The position numbers and the translations under genes were made by a program. Below the pieces are notes generated by a model. The model was given only the letters and a program-made list of their open reading frames with translations. It did not search any database and had not been told where the DNA came from. Below are positions 43,119 to 58,500 of a DNA stretch of 64,000 nucleotides, one piece after another; the first letter of the stretch is position 1; every line of letters begins with the position of its first letter. The DNA comes from Ophthalmolycus amberensis (taxonomy: Eukaryota > Chordata > Actinopteri > Perciformes > Zoarcidae): contig JAFEUB010000065.1 of the NCBI GenBank assembly GCA_024529925.1, positions 2,542,001-2,606,000 of the forward strand, in the 5' to 3' direction.

Positions 43119-46100
43119 TCAGTGTTTAACTCTCCGCAGACTGGTGCGCTGCGCTGACTGAGCGCCCTTTCTCACATCCACCCCCACCTGGAGCAAGGAG
43201 GGAGGGAGGAGGGAAGGAAACAACACTCGGACCAGTTAACTGCTTGAACCCCTTTACATGTAACCAGAGCAGAAAACTAACTTGTCTGTTCGCCAGACAG
43301 CCACCGCGGCTCGCTGCTGTCCCCAAAATACATACAACAAATGTGCAAGCCTTTTGCCAATGAAGACAATGATGATGGTAATGTAACAATCATTTTGTAC
43401 AACTATGTATTGTGTTCTTTAATATTCTATTTTCTATTTTTAGATTACGAATTATCATGAATTCAGAATCAAAATGGGTTCGTTGTCAAATATGGAGACA
43501 AAATACTTTTCACCAACATTTGGCCGGTGGCTACTGTTCATTTCTCGTCCTTTGTGCCAGGCTATGTGACTGATTCACAGTGATCTGCTTGGGTCAACGA
43601 TGTTTATGTGTGAATGTGCCTCAATGCTGAAAACACGACTGACTCACCCTTCTGGTGAGCACGCGTCCGTGTTCATCCACAAACTGCACCTCAGCAGCAT
43701 AGTCCTCTTTCTCCTCTCTCTGTAGAAAAAACCCCACATGTTACATATAACCGCCTCCTGGTGAGAGAAGGCCAGCCCCTTGTCAAAGGGCTGCGTGCCC
43801 AGCAGGAGGCGCCCACGCAGCAGCACATGAGAGTAACCCGTGTCACACACCGGAGTCAGCAGAGCCTCCTGGGCCACGCGCACGCCTGGCACACCGCCGT
43901 CTCGTCCTGATGACATCGAGCCCCCCCAGCCCTGCAGGGAGTCCTTGTCTGGTATGTAGGGTTGAAATGCTCCGCCTCCCACCACGCTGGAGAGCAAAAA
44001 AAAAAAAAAAGGGGGAGGGAGAAAGAGAGCGAGAGAGAGAGATATGTAGCCATTGTGAGAACAGATAGTGAAAAAACATCACAAAATGTATTCAGTTTGA
44101 CGACAGTCAGAGCCGACGTACCGGTTATCTCCATTGTGCTCCGAGGACCGACTCAGTCCTGACATCTCATACCGCTGGGCATACACCTGCTGGCCTGCAA
44201 CAACAGAAATCCCTTCCACTGAACCCAACCCTACATCTCCTCCTTTTGTTCCTCCTCCTCCTCCTGTTGCGAGGACCTCCCCTCTCCTCGCATCCAACCT
44301 CTGACCTCCTAGCTGGCCATTTAGGTTGGCCTTGGGTACAGCACCACTGGCCCTCACCCTGTCCCATTCTGCCAGTGCAGTTGCTGGTTCCTGTGGCGCC
44401 TCCTCCTCCTCAACCTCCCCTTCCTCCTCCTCCTCCTCCTCCTCCAGCTCCATGATGGAGCAACTGGCCCCGCTGGCTCTACTGCTCGGGCGACCCAAGC
44501 TGCAGAGAAGGGAGAGCGTGGTGCCCTCCGAGTCGTCAGCCCGACTGCTGCCGTCTAGAGACGAGTCCTCCACCGTGACCAACGAGGGGCTGACCCCCGC
44601 CGGCCACACCTGAACGTCCGACATCTCCATTAATGTGTCTTCCTCGGTGGTGGCGATCGGGGCACACTCGAGGCTGGACACTTCCTGCCAGTAGGGCTCT
44701 GAGCCCAGAGGGGAGGGCAAGCTGTAATGCATGGAGGCCGGGGACAGCAGCTCCTCCTGCACCAGCCCATAACCTGAGGGAAGACAGGGGCGAGACAAGA
44801 GAAAGACTAACACCACGCAGGCATAGCCAGGGGGGAGGATGGGGAGGTGGTGGATCGACTGTTTCTCCAACCTATGAGGAAACAGGGGGGCTCAGCTCTG
44901 TCCCAATATACCAACAAAGAGTCTTAAAAGTCTTAATAATGCCACAAATTTAGGATTGAGATATCCTTCAATCCATTTCACTTAGTGTGAAATGAGAATG
45001 GTTTGTATTGCTTTCAGTTTGAAAAGGAAGAGCACAAGAACAATACTTGAAATCAGCGACTTTGGTTTTTCTAAATTGATGTATTTGATTCAAGCACTTT
45101 AGGTTATTGTCATTGGGACACAGCAATAAGAGTGAGGTGAGGGTCAAAAGGGTTTTTTGGTGTATCACCCACTCTCTGTGAGGTGAATGGGTGTCGGGCT
45201 CTGTAGGATGCTGGCCGTGTAAGACAGTGAATCTGCAGAACATAAACGGTGTTCCTTGAGAAGTGGGAAAAAGAGGTGATGCTAAAGTTATACAGCATAT
45301 TGATTGTGGGGTTGACACGATATAAATGTATCATCGGTAACATCTGAGAAAAGGGTTCCAATTGGATTTTAGCATCCTGATTGCAACTGGAGTTCATTAA
45401 GAGGCGGATAAGCAAACATGCTCATAAAAGCTGACAAAACATATTCTAGACAGCTGATTAAATTAAGTTGTTTTCCTGAAACATCCCAACAGCTGTGATG
45501 CAAATACCACAGCTGTCATAAAACATCTCTTTTATCGTTCCAACCCTGGACAACATATTCCTGATTGGGAGTCAGCAGCAACATGCTAGTTCTGCAGATG
45601 GAAATGCAAGTTACTGTCGCTCTAGAAATGATCCCAGCCATGCATCTGCCATATGTGTCTGCATCCCAAGCATCCAAATAAAGGTCATTGTACACACTCA
45701 CACACGCATACGTACATGCACATTGGACAAACCTACTATAATTAAAGAGTTTTTTAAAATAATTGATCATGCCTTTGTTTACATTGCACCGTGTGTTATC
45801 TTGTGTTATTCTGTGGAGCCTCTTGAGAGTCACGGATGTTCTAAATGGATAAATTACATTGTTGGGCTAACAAACGTTATTCAAACCTTTTCTTATCATT
45901 AAATCCAGACTGACACTTGAATATAATAAGCAATGTATAAACAAAATACTTTTAACACTGACGTTACATTTTTGTTCTACTTTGAGTCTATTACTAAGAC
46001 GCCATTCATTGCAACAACACCAGCATAATAGGACACAAACACACATTATATTTAGTGATATTTATTATTTTCAGGGCAAAACAAATATGTAGTATATTAG

Positions 46101-47405
46101 AATATAATAATGTAATTCACATTTGTATCAAGTTTCTTGATTTATTATACATACAGTGTAGCAACAGGTTTGCTATCTGAGTTTAAATATACTTCAGGTT
46201 TAGTCTTTTGTTATTTACTTTGAATATCAAATCATTTTTAAGATCCGAAATTTTTTTCGACAGTTGGTATTTTTATCATTTTTTTATGAGTTTAACATTA
46301 AGTTTAACATTAAGACGTGGTTAAATGTCTAACTATTAAAAAAAAAATCCATATATTCTAAACAAATGCTTTGGAAATGCTCTGCGCATAAAGCTTACAA
46401 TCTATGTGTTTGGTGATATTGGAAAGACAACAATACTCTCACAGTTTTGTACATGTGACCGGTTTGGGGATTGCCTGATTACTCTCTGTAAAAATTTTTG
46501 ATGAATAACATGAATGAACTAAGGTGAAATTGAACAGTAAAGGAGTACTTCACCCAAAATCAAAGTAGAGTTCACACTGTTTTGCTTCAGAGTCCTAAAC
46601 CGCTTTGCAAAATTCTTAATGAACCACCAGGGTGTGATGTCACCCTGTATATAAAGCTGACAGGTTAAAACCACAACAATCTGAAAAAGAGGCTATAGTA
46701 TAATGTGTCTCAAGGAGCAACCCAAGGTGTAACGAGACATGACGATCCTTTCAGTTTAACTTTCCAGGCAGTTTTTACAAATTGTTAACATAATTAGTAT
46801 TTCTTCTGACGCGTCTGATGAATTGCAATAACTATGTTACTTTGAGGCAGTACATTGACGACAGCTATAGTTCACAATCCCATTCAAATATACAAAAAAA
46901 ACACCCTTTCTGTATTGTGGCTGTGAAAGGATATAATTAGGCTTAACAACATAATCAAAAATAATGCTCACAAAGATATACAATTATATATCGGCACATT
47001 TATTGTGTGAAAACTACCGTTGTGTTAAGCTGTGGAAACAGAAAGTAAGAGGCATTGCTACTTATATACTGTCCATGATTAACCTCACCTGTCAATGAAA
47101 TATGCCATTAAAAACGAATCAAACAATTAATCTCTGACCAGTAAAAAAAATAAATACTGGGTGAAATACTTCTTTATTGTGCAAGTAATTGTCTCTCAGA
47201 CCTTCTGTGCTAATGGACTAAAATGTGAGTAAGCATGTGTGTGTGTGTGTGTGTGTGTGTTTCTGGGATGGTACAGGGCCAGGATGACGAGATGTGGTGT
47301 CAGAATGAGGTGAACAGGGGAGGAATGAGTCAGATTTAGAATGAGAGTTAGAATGAGTTAGATGATACCGGGTTAGCCTTTCCCTTCACTCCTGCCATTT
47401 GAAAA

Positions 47406-47452
<47 letters not shown>

Positions 47453-49502
47453 ACACACAGGTGTCAAAGGCACAGGATGTAGTGAACCACAAATAAACTC
47501 CACAGAGACTGTAATGACACGAGAAAAACAAACCAAAAACAGAGACAACACACTGCACATCACACTACCGGTACTTAATTTACCACTGTATACGCACACA
47601 CATACACACACACACACACACACACAAACAATACTGCACTCCTATTGACATATAGATGAGGTCACCCACTTTTGGTTCAGGTGAGCCTCAAAACGGACAG
47701 AAATAATCAGACACAGACACACAAACCAATACACAAACACACCTCACAGCAATATACCTGCCGGCAGATAACGTTCAGACAATGTTAACAGTGAGTGCGT
47801 CATCAGACTTGGGCAAAACATCGTTTTTGGAAATTGAATATGATTTTAAAGTTTATTTCTGACGCCATTCGGCAAAACCTTCATACTATTCTTTCAGCAT
47901 ATTGTAATTCAAGTGGTCTAAGAGAAAACTAGACTTCTGCTCTGTTTTCAGGCATTAGAAAAGACGGGGTGACTGGCCAATCGCAGGTCATTTCAGAGAG
48001 AGTGCGTTCTAATTGGCTGCTCTACAAATGCAGATGGCAAGCACGTCCCTTTGGGTGAAAGCCTGATTTAACGGCTCAATATCCTGCAGGAAAAGTTGCT
48101 ATTCAAGCAATGGTAACAACTTACTACATCGCAAAACAACCCAAAACAGGAAGACTTTGCCTTTTCCAGAACACTGCCTATCCTGGGGTGCCACTTTAAT
48201 TGCAATATGCTGAAAGTTAGTCATGGAACTTTGCCCAATAACACCAAAAATAAACTTCCTATTCCATCTTTAGTGTTGAAATTTCTGTAAATTCTTTTTT
48301 ATATTAAATAAGAGAAAAAACGATTGTAAAAACTAGACCACACAGAGTCCCATTTATCGAACACTGAGAATAATTTACAGTTAGTAAGTTTGCCCATGAA
48401 TGAAAGACATCATGTCACAGCAACATTGTACACTGAACATTATGTGCTACGCAGCTGACCATACAGTGTTAGCATTAAACAACACACCATCTATTTTACA
48501 GGTAAAGAAAAAAACAACACATTTGTTGGTTAATATTGCATTAAAAACAATACTGAAATACACCCAATTGAACAGAGAAAACATTTTTACACTGCGAAGG
48601 AAACTTCATACATTGAAAGCATGCCATGCACATAAAGATGTCAGAATCAAATACAGCAAACAGCAAACTTTATTCTGTTCAGGACAACTCCAAACTCACA
48701 AGTCACGGTACAGACAAAAAACATCTGGAGTAGACCTGGGTCAAGATTTTATTATATATTTTATGTAACTAGATAAAGTATTAATCCGAGACTACTTTCT
48801 CTTTTTCAAATACTTCTTGTGTAAAAACAAGATATAATATCCATACATATAACTCCTTGCAAGCTGAACTGAACTAAAAGTGATTTTCTTGACTTTCTTT
48901 GAGTGCTAACAAATTCAGCTTCTAATAACTAAAGCCCAGGTCTGAAAGACAGTCGCACAAACAGATACTGTGACAGCAAAGCATGCGGCATGCACATCCA
49001 CAAACTGTAGTACACACACAGAGCTGGACTGAGAGAGGAGGAGAGGGTCCCCGCTCGACTGAACGGGGGAGGAGCGCGGGAAATTAAGATGACAAGAGAA
49101 GGAGGAGGCCCAGAGGTCAACATGAGGTCATATATGAGGTCAGAGGTCGGACAGGAAGAGCTGTGAGGAAGAAGAGCAGGAGAGAGGAGGAGGAGGAGGA
49201 AGAGGAGGAGCTGGGCGACTGGGCAGCAGATATGACATGTCATAGGTTGAGAGACAGACTGAAAGAAGGACGGAGAGAGTCCTGAGCAAAAGACACAATT
49301 TTGAGACTGCTTGAGCATTGCAGTAACGTTACAGTGTCTGCTGTCAATCAAGCTTCGTCAGAAGAGAAATTCTGTTTTGTTCTCAGGGAAAGAGCAGAAA
49401 TAGAGAGTGAAGGATAGAAACAAGGTATGAAAGCCCAGAGCACACTATAATCTGTGTACTAGCACCACTTTGGAGTCGTGCATCCATCCCAGACACGTGT
49501 AT

Positions 49503-49551
<49 letters not shown>

Positions 49552-52500
49552 CACACGTACACACATGTAATCGAAACAATCTCAAACATATTTAATTGAT
49601 ATTCAGAAATGACCCACGTGTTAAGTGTTGGCTCATTCGGCCTTGAGTTAATGTCTCTTCTAAAATCCGGTCAGTAAGAGCAAAAAGGGAGTTATCCTCG
49701 TGTCTCATATTAAGTAGGAAGAATAAGTACCGTCATGTTCAGGGCTCAAGTATATGAGGTGTGAAAAACTGAAAATAAATGAGTGGTGCCCCAGTGAGGA
49801 AATGCACAGAAGCGGTGTGTTAGTGCATGCTGCACAAGGCCGGGTTCATGGTGGGAGGATGACACCATTGCTCAGACCTCAAAACCATCATCTGAGATTC
49901 ATCATCAATCATAATCATCATCATGTACATGTCATGAGCAAACCACCATGCAGCCCGAGTTCCCTTCAACTTACCCCTTCTGAAAAACGGGGGTCTAATA
50001 ACTCGTGGCTTGTGCATTAGGCGCGCTGGCCTTTTGTCCGTGACCTCTTGTGGAACAACAGAAACAAGGTCAAATGGCTGTTACCCAGACTCAAGGGAAG
50101 CAGGGGGGGGGGGGGGGGGGGGGGTCAGAGGTGGAAAGTAAATGAGACTTAGAATTGCTATGCTAAACGTAATAAAGTGAAATTATCTAACCTTGGTGAC
50201 AGATTAGCTTTACGGTAACGAGCTGGTGTTTACAATACAATAATCTAACCACTTGATTTAGAGCTGAGCACATTTTGCAGTGTAAATGTGGTGGGGGTGA
50301 TTCGCTGTCCGTTGACAAGTACACTGGTTCGAATATTGACATGTCTTGTGTGATGTTTGACGCGTTTGTGCGTCTTACCATTGAGGACACTGGGGGACAG
50401 CAGGGTGGAGTCGCGGTCACCGAGTCGACAGGCGCCCTCCTCTAAAGAACCGAGCGCTGGCTGTGGAGCCTGAGCCTCCAGAGACGTTACGATGTCTGCA
50501 CGATCAATGTTCTTCAGAGCAGTGTACAGGCTCTCCACTGAGAGGGGAACACGTGGAGGGGGGGGGGGGGGAGAGATAACAAAGAGACCAACACAGGAGC
50601 ATGTGCATGAGGACAGGGAAGTCAAGAAAGATTGTCAGCCAGAGAGCATTATTCTTCTTCCAGACAAAAACAATGTAATATTTACTTTTGTGTTTCACTT
50701 AAAACAATCCAGCAGCTGTGACTTACAGCAGTTTGTTTGTACTGATGTTGAAGTAGCTAACATTAGCTATGAACGAATGTCTAAGAGATATGCAGTCGTG
50801 TCGGACTTACTCTTGGCCCTTTTGCCTTCTCTGCTGGCCCACAGGTTGAGCAGGGCAGAGCTTTGGTCCAGCAGGGAGTTTGGATTCTCAACGCGAATCC
50901 TATTGATGTCGTCCACACCAAACTGAAGCTCGCGTGCCAACTCTGACGAATGGACAAGTTCAGGTAGATAGAGAGATGAGCACAAAAACAGACGGATACG
51001 GTAGATATATATAAGAAGCTCCTTTGATCTTTCATATGACTAACCTGCCCAGCTCAAACCGAGCTGTTCAGAGATGATGTTAATCTTGATCTCAGTCCTC
51101 TCCATGGCGTTCACTGTGGCTAAAAATGAAGAAAAAAAAGAGCCACATTAGAAACTAGCTGCCATGCCAGAGTCAACACGACAAATAAGTGTACATTTAC
51201 TGAATTTAGGAGATTGTATCCCTAAAATAAATAAATAAATAGAGTTTGTCTAAGTCACAATATATTTGGAAAGTCCAGCTGATATTTAATTGATAATATT
51301 TCATCCTAATATTTTGGGACTTAGTAGACAGATAACTTTGGACAATCCAAATGTGTTATTGGCAAATACTCAAATACTTTCAAACGGCTGCTATTAGATA
51401 TTTTCTTCCTTTTTGGTTTTTAATAAATCTTCTTTGTCCTAAAAGACTTGACACTGACGTGATAGCAATACTTACCTTGACAAAGCATTGCTCTGTTGAA
51501 GGAAACAAGCAATACCCACAACATTGTTTTTTTTGTCCAAATAACCTTCAGGGTTAACACACCATATGGGCTGGGGAGGTTAGAATTTGGGGTTCATTCA
51601 GGTGCTAGTCCCACCAATCCAAGTAGCATTCAGTAACTATTACAGAGGGGCCGAGGTGCAATGTAGCAGCGCTGTGTGATAGACAGAAAAGGCCTTTCCT
51701 CTTCAACCCACTGCCGACAGCGACGTTTAAACCAACCAGAACGGCCATCTTGACTCTGTTCATTTACCACAGGCCAATCAATATGAGGGCTCCTCTGTCT
51801 AGTTCCACTGCGAGGTCCTTGCCCATTCCCAGTGCTAAGCTACGGTGCTAATGCTAGCAGTATCTGCTGCCATGCCATTGGAAATCGCAGTGGAGACACT
51901 AGCGCCATGCAAACCAATCACAGAAGTCATTCAACTGTTGTCGTGGGACACTCGACACGTTTAGAAAAGGCTATTTGCCATGTGCCACGGTGCCGTTTTG
52001 GGTCGTGTTGGGGACGGCTGCTCATCCTTTTGGTCGCACATTCAATGTGAATTCCTCTAACTGCACTGCAAAGATCTCTGGGGCATACTGTAGAGCAATG
52101 CATTGCATCCAAGCCTCGGTCTTTGTGCCATGCGTGCACGCGAGACAGATGGGGGTGGGGGGGGGAATAGAGAGGGCAGAGTGGGAAGCAAAGGGTTGTG
52201 GGTAAAGGGGGCGGTGCAACATTCAGGGCCCTCTCCACCGGGAGAGGGCTGAAGGTCGGGCAGAGAAGGACTCACCCACACCAGGCTTGTTCAGTGCACA
52301 GTAGCGTTCCCTCAGGGCGAGGGGGGTTAAGGTCCGCCTGCGCTCCTCGCTTCCAACAACCTTAAAAATAGATACAAAAAACAAAATTATAATTAAATTA
52401 TACTTATTGTCTCAAATTACATTAATGTAGCACTTTTTAGACTTTTTTTTACTGTTTGGCCCTGACATTAGCGCTACAGAAGGCTCTGGCGGCCTGCTGG

Positions 52501-55500
52501 TAAAGTGTAAAGTAACATGAATATGAGCATTTGATAGTATCAATAGATTGGACTTTTATCTTTTTGGTCATTGTGGTCATTTTCTAAAAGGCTGCCCTTT
52601 TGTAACGATAATCCAGGTTTATTTCACAGCAGTGATATCTTAGTCAGTCCAACAATTTAATAAATCCTTAGGAACTAAATGTAATTTAAATGACCACCTC
52701 AATAAGGGGGGGGGGGGGTAAATGGGCTAAGCAGTGCTGCATACTTGTTTCGCTATCTATTTCTCTTTGCAGAATTTGAATTGCATGCATACCGGTACAT
52801 GTTGAATGACTGGAAATTGACTTCAACAAAAAAAAAATCCTTTAAGTTTATTTTAAATTATAGATGGTAAATGGACTTAATATAGCACCTTTCTAGTCTT
52901 CTGACCACTCAAAGCACTTTACAACATTCACCCATTCACACACACACACGTATACACTGATAACACAGCCTTCACAGACGCATGTGCTGACTGGAGGAAC
53001 CGGGGATCGAACAGCCAATCCTTTTTTTTGTGGGCGACCCGCTCTTGGACAAGCCACAAATGATGAAAGGAGTTTCTCCATACAGTATCGTCTTACTGTC
53101 CTCTAGCCAATCGGGTGTGGCAAGTAATGGCTGACTCAATCCCACCTCAGACATCACACTTTGCAAGTAAGGCATAGTAACTATAATGTTATACTATACG
53201 GAAAAACTTAAGAAAAACTGACTTCTTAATCGGAGAATGTCACAAAGCGACATCTGTCTCATCAAGCAGATGAACTTCTAGGGAAATTCAAAAAACCAAA
53301 GTTTCTGTATGTGTGCTTCTGGGGAGGTGTTTGCAAGCAAGTCCTTACCTTGACACAGGGTGGCATGGCTATGTTTAGGTTACATAGTACGTGCTGTGTG
53401 TCCTCGTACTTGGTGCACTTCCGCAGAAAGGACAAAAACCCAACGGCATCCTTGTTACTATCTCTGACCTGACAGAGAGAAATGGCAGAGCGAGAGGCAA
53501 AGAGAAAGAAACAGAGAAGAAGAAGGAGAATGTGGAGAGAGAAAATGGAGGAAAGGGAGTGAAAGAAAGAGTAAAGATAGGAGGCAGAGCGCGGAGGAAA
53601 AGAGGAGAATGATAGAGAGGAAGAGAGAGGAGGAGGAGGAAGAAAAAAACAGATCAGAACGGGTATTAGAGCCCTCCACAATGTCTGGAGCATGTGGCGC
53701 AGTAACATGGGACGAGAAGCAGGGGGAAACAGGGATGGAAGCAGTCCACAGGCAGGCGAGAGGGAGAGATTTACCTGCACATTTTACCTGGACGTCTGTC
53801 AGACCAGACAGATACAGAGTGACCGTGAGAGAGAGAAAGAGAGACAGTGAGACAGACACGTACAGACAGGCAAGGCCGCAAGAAAGGAAGGCAGGCAAAG
53901 AAAGTGAGGGAGTCACAGGACATGCAAACAATTACCCAAGAGAGTCGACAGGTAGATAGATAGGTAAGCTGTTCGTTTGCTTGGCTACACCATAATGAGA
54001 AGATATTTATCAAAGGAGTCATCTAGCTGATACTGAAGGGTAGTGTGTCAGACACACACAGACGTAAAGACACTGGCAGACAAATAGATGGATTGTCAAA
54101 TAAAATGAACAAACACGATAAAGAATTACATGGATATGATAACACATATGAAAAGACAGACATGAAAAAGCACACACAATATGAAAACAGACAAGTTATC
54201 TGTGCAAGAGAGGGGGTTTAAACAACATTAATAAAATGCAGAAGGTAAAAAAAAAGACAACATTTTTTTTAAAGAAGGACTACTTTTACAGCGATGCATC
54301 TGTAACCAAAGGGACACACTTTAAAAAGCAGTGTTCTAATACATATTAGGGAGGTTTTTGTTATTACAATTAAAATAGAAAAAAAGAACCACAAAAACCA
54401 AGGACACACTGTTCAAATTGTCATTTGTTTAGAAAGAATGCTTGACAATTCGACATCCACGAAGAAGAATGGACGTACACAGATCAAGAAATGTTTCAAT
54501 ATGTTAAAAATCATCAATAAGAATAATCCTTATTGAAATATCTTCACACTGTATGTACATCCTGTATAGTGAAGTTCATATGGTATCTGAACCTTAAGTT
54601 TAGACTTAAAGGTTGAGTAAAATGATTCTAACTTCACAGTTTTTCAGGTGTATTGTAGCTTCTTAGTGGGGTGTTGCAGAGTGAGTGCAGAGAGTACACA
54701 GCACTGGCCTGTTATCTAAGCCTTTTGTCAGAGACTGCCTGATAGTAATGACAATGATAAAACACCGTATGAACAGGTTGTCTGGGTGGGGGATCAGCAG
54801 GTGGGTGATCAGGAGGGACACTGACTAACTGGCTGGGAGGATCCTTGACACACTGAATCCAACAGCTGAACAAACAAAACCACAGTACTGTATGAATATG
54901 TAGCGAGTGAGGAAAAAAAGCAGGCGTGTGGACAGTGAGGTAGAGACAGACCTTGACAGAGACGGGCAGCCTGTTGTCTCTGAAGGCCTGGAAGCTGAAG
55001 CTGCGAGGCTGCTGGGTGGCCTTCCTGATGGGCACCAGGTTCCCAGAACACTCGAGGTGCAGCGGCATGCCCTCCATCAGCTGTGGAAAGTTTCACAAAA
55101 TGTTAGGGGCCAAAAGAGGTGAAATGATGAGTCGATTAAATCGATAACTTCGACCGACAGACACATGATTAGCAACTATTTTGTTCATCGCTTCGGTCGT
55201 TTTTCAAGCAGAAATACTCAATCAATTCCAATATTCTCGGATTCCAGCCTCTCAAATGAGAGGACTTCCTGCTTTTCTTTCTCATATATCATTGTAATCT
55301 AAATATTTTTAGCTATTTTTGGAATTGAGCTGCAGCCCTAGACAAGACAAATCAAATCAGTAATGGAGTCTGAGAAAGATTAGACCCCTTGTGAAACAGC
55401 CAGAATGTGGATTGATATCATAAGACACAGACTCCTACTCCTCTGTAGAAAACTATCTACTTGCAGGGTCATGCCTCCCAAGATGCAGGAGATTTTGGGA

Positions 55501-58500
55501 GCAATGCTAGCGATGGCGTTAGCTGTCTTTCTTTTCGTCATGCAAAGACAAATAACTGCTTCTTTCAAGTGGCCGTTTGTGCTGTGAAATATTGAAATGA
55601 GTGTATGAATAAATTCGGGGTTGTGTATTATGAATTAGCCATGATTTAAGTTTGAGGTTGCCGTAACAGCTGCTAGCTTTCTGCAACACCTTGTCCTTTC
55701 TGCACCTCGGCAACATTTTGCATTGCCACTGTGCTGACCTCTATGTCTCGACTGCGGGCCACTTCGGTGAAGTTTTCATGCAGCTCCAGTGTTTTGTCCA
55801 TCTTGTCATCTGTCATGCAGTAACAACGCAAGCGTCCCTCCCGTGCTTCATTCATCTTAGCAAAAACAACAAACTTGGCCATGTATGGAACGGCCATCAG
55901 CTCCCGGTACAGCAAATTGCCAAAGGTCACTGCCTCTGCCGTGCGTGGGCAATCTGCCAGCCAGAATCTGGATAAGGTAGGAGAGGAGAAATAAGAACCG
56001 TGCAAGAGAGCAGGGAACACAACCCGACCGATGATGACGCATTTGCCTTGACTACTGCTGAGGCGCTCACCTTGCAGAAACATTGGTGGTGAAGTTGGCA
56101 CAGCTGTGGGCGTACATTAGCTTGGTGGTTCCAGTGATGTCCTCCCACTGAGCTGGTGCTGTGCCGCCTGAGACAAAAACAACCCCACCGTGTCATTCAT
56201 GGACCCGAATAACCAAGGCAACAGATGCCTACATACATTTTTTTTTGCAGAATTGAAGAGAATCCTACCGATGACACTGCAGAGGAGGCGCAAGCTGGTG
56301 GTGTCACCCTCCCCGGCATCCCGAGGACTCTCCCGCCACGATGGCGGCAAAGGGATGCGCAACCCGATCGGGCGGTGAAATTTGCGTCGGCGCGGCTCGA
56401 TGGTGACCAATGGGCTGAAGGTCGCCTGGTTACCAAGATGCCGAGTCAGCATTTCATCAGGGATCGGCTGCGCCTGCGGAGGGAAACGGTACAGGGGGTA
56501 GAAGCTTATTAATAAGCAGGGTGCCCGAAAAAAAGACAAGTTTAAAGGATATGGAGTTGAAGAAGGCTGGGTGCATAAAGAACGATAAACTCAAGCACAA
56601 ACACTATATATAAAAGTTGCGGGAAGTAGAGGTGATCCAAACGGAGAGGAAATAGGCAGGAAATAGAAATAAGGGGAGGATACAAAACAAAAACATACAG
56701 AGCAACACATGTGCAATAGACTGAAACATCAAACTCACAGCCATACTCACACATGCAACCAATTCATATTTCACACCTGACCCAACTCAGATCAGTGCAT
56801 CAGCTCGGTCAGTGTGGCTCACAACTTAAATCAGGCAACTGAGGAGTGATGAATGGCTGGATAAAAGAAAAAACATAAACAGAGCAGCATAAGGCAAAGC
56901 AAAACTCAGACCCATGCAGTTTCCTTAAATAACATCAGTGCTGTGACAAATCAATGCTCTGACACACAATGTAAACAATGCACGTCGAAGTGACCGAAAT
57001 AATTGAAATGTAGAACCCATAATCTCTCTGTCACGAAGAACAAAACCAAGCGGAGGTGTTGGGTGAAAAGAGACAGTCAGCGTGAGTTCCCATGTGTGTG
57101 TGTCTGTGGAGGTCTGGATGAGTGACAGTCTGCCACACATTTGCCAAAAAAAGCTCCTGTTTGGCAGGAAAGACACCACATATTGCAAATGCTAATTTAG
57201 AAACGGTGCAGTATGATATTAGTTCTGGGCAAATGTATTGTTATATCGTCGAACTTCACGTCATTGTAGTACTTTAAAGGCCCTGGAAACCTATTTTTTC
57301 AATCACGGTTTAATATTTAAAAACGTTGGTTGATGAATATAGTCAGGAATATTAAATGTCACAGAGAAATGATAAAAAAATTCAAACCTAGATATAACCT
57401 GGACTTAACAGGTAGAGGGTAATGTTTCACAACATAAAGGACCATACCAGTGTTTTTGAATATTTTAGCCATTTACTACAACCGTGCATATTTTCCAGTA
57501 TTGCTAAAGTTTCTAAGACATATCATAGTGCTTAGGATTTTTAATATGTTCCTCATGTCTTCATGAGGTAGCTGTTGGTTTGAGTTCAGTTTCAGCAAAA
57601 GCAAATTTGGTGTTCTCCATGATGAATTAACTCAAGCTAATACATACCGTCATTAAATCAACAGAAACGAATGACTTTACCAAAGGAAAGGAAAATTATA
57701 TTAAAAAAAAGAAACAGACTCAAAAATGGATTCGCTGCTCGTCATAGACGCAACAACTGATACGACAATTCATGACCTTTCCTTCAAACATCAAGATTCT
57801 GCAATCTCAATGACTGCTAGCACTACTCATATTCATGCTCGTCATTTGTTTAACAAACAGAACGTCAAACTTCAGGATATAAAGTGTATGAAATCTCAAC
57901 TCCAAGAGACCGAATGCAGCACAAACTGAAATGTCGCAGTTGGCACAGACGATTGAGTCACAGACTGAGAGTCATCTGTTTGGTAATTCAAACATCTGTC
58001 CTCAGTCATTTCTGAAAAAAAGCACCAGATTTCCTCTGTTGTGCAAGCAAAATAACAAACACGCAAGAGATAACGAGGGATGTAAAGGATCTGTCATGTT
58101 TGTGTCTGCAACTCCCTCTCCTCTTCATCATTCCTGCTCAGACACAACGCTCTCTGTTTCCTCTTCTTACCTGCAGCCCCAGTCTCACTCTCTTGGTGAC
58201 GGCCATCTCAGGGAAGATGGCCTCGACGCGGGGCACCAGCTTACTGGTCAACCGGCCGCCCTCGGGACCAATCAGATCGCTCTCCTGCTGAACACGGGAG
58301 ACCACAGCGAAGTAGAGGGGGAAGTCGGTGGAGATGATCCGACGGATTCTCTTCTTCTCCAGCTCGTCGTGACTCTCCAAGTCTGAATGCGGGAAGGAGT
58401 GAGGAGGGAGACAGGGAAGACAAAGGTCAGAAATGGCATAAATAGACACTGCAATTCCAGTGTCATACATCAAGATTGAGACTGACTTATCTGCAACTGT

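Larger units (their letters stand above)
44774..50378 (-). other. Large ank1 intron (5.6 kb)
   Basis: Separates the end of the death domain from the C-terminal regulatory exon. It contains the MITE-like element (46537-47178), CA/GT microsatellites (47238-47260, 47409-47459, 47590-47628, 49504-49550), a purine-rich strand (49020-49280) and a 21-G run (50104-50124). No independent gene was recognised. Confidence 0.6.

Noticed and set aside
48929..49351. 140-codon minus-strand frame
   Set aside because: Ser/Leu/Pro-rich reading of a purine-rich intron tract; no splice or domain evidence.
53458..53931. 157-codon frame rich in Ser, Leu and Phe
   Set aside because: A reading of the polypyrimidine strand in an ank1 intron; low complexity.
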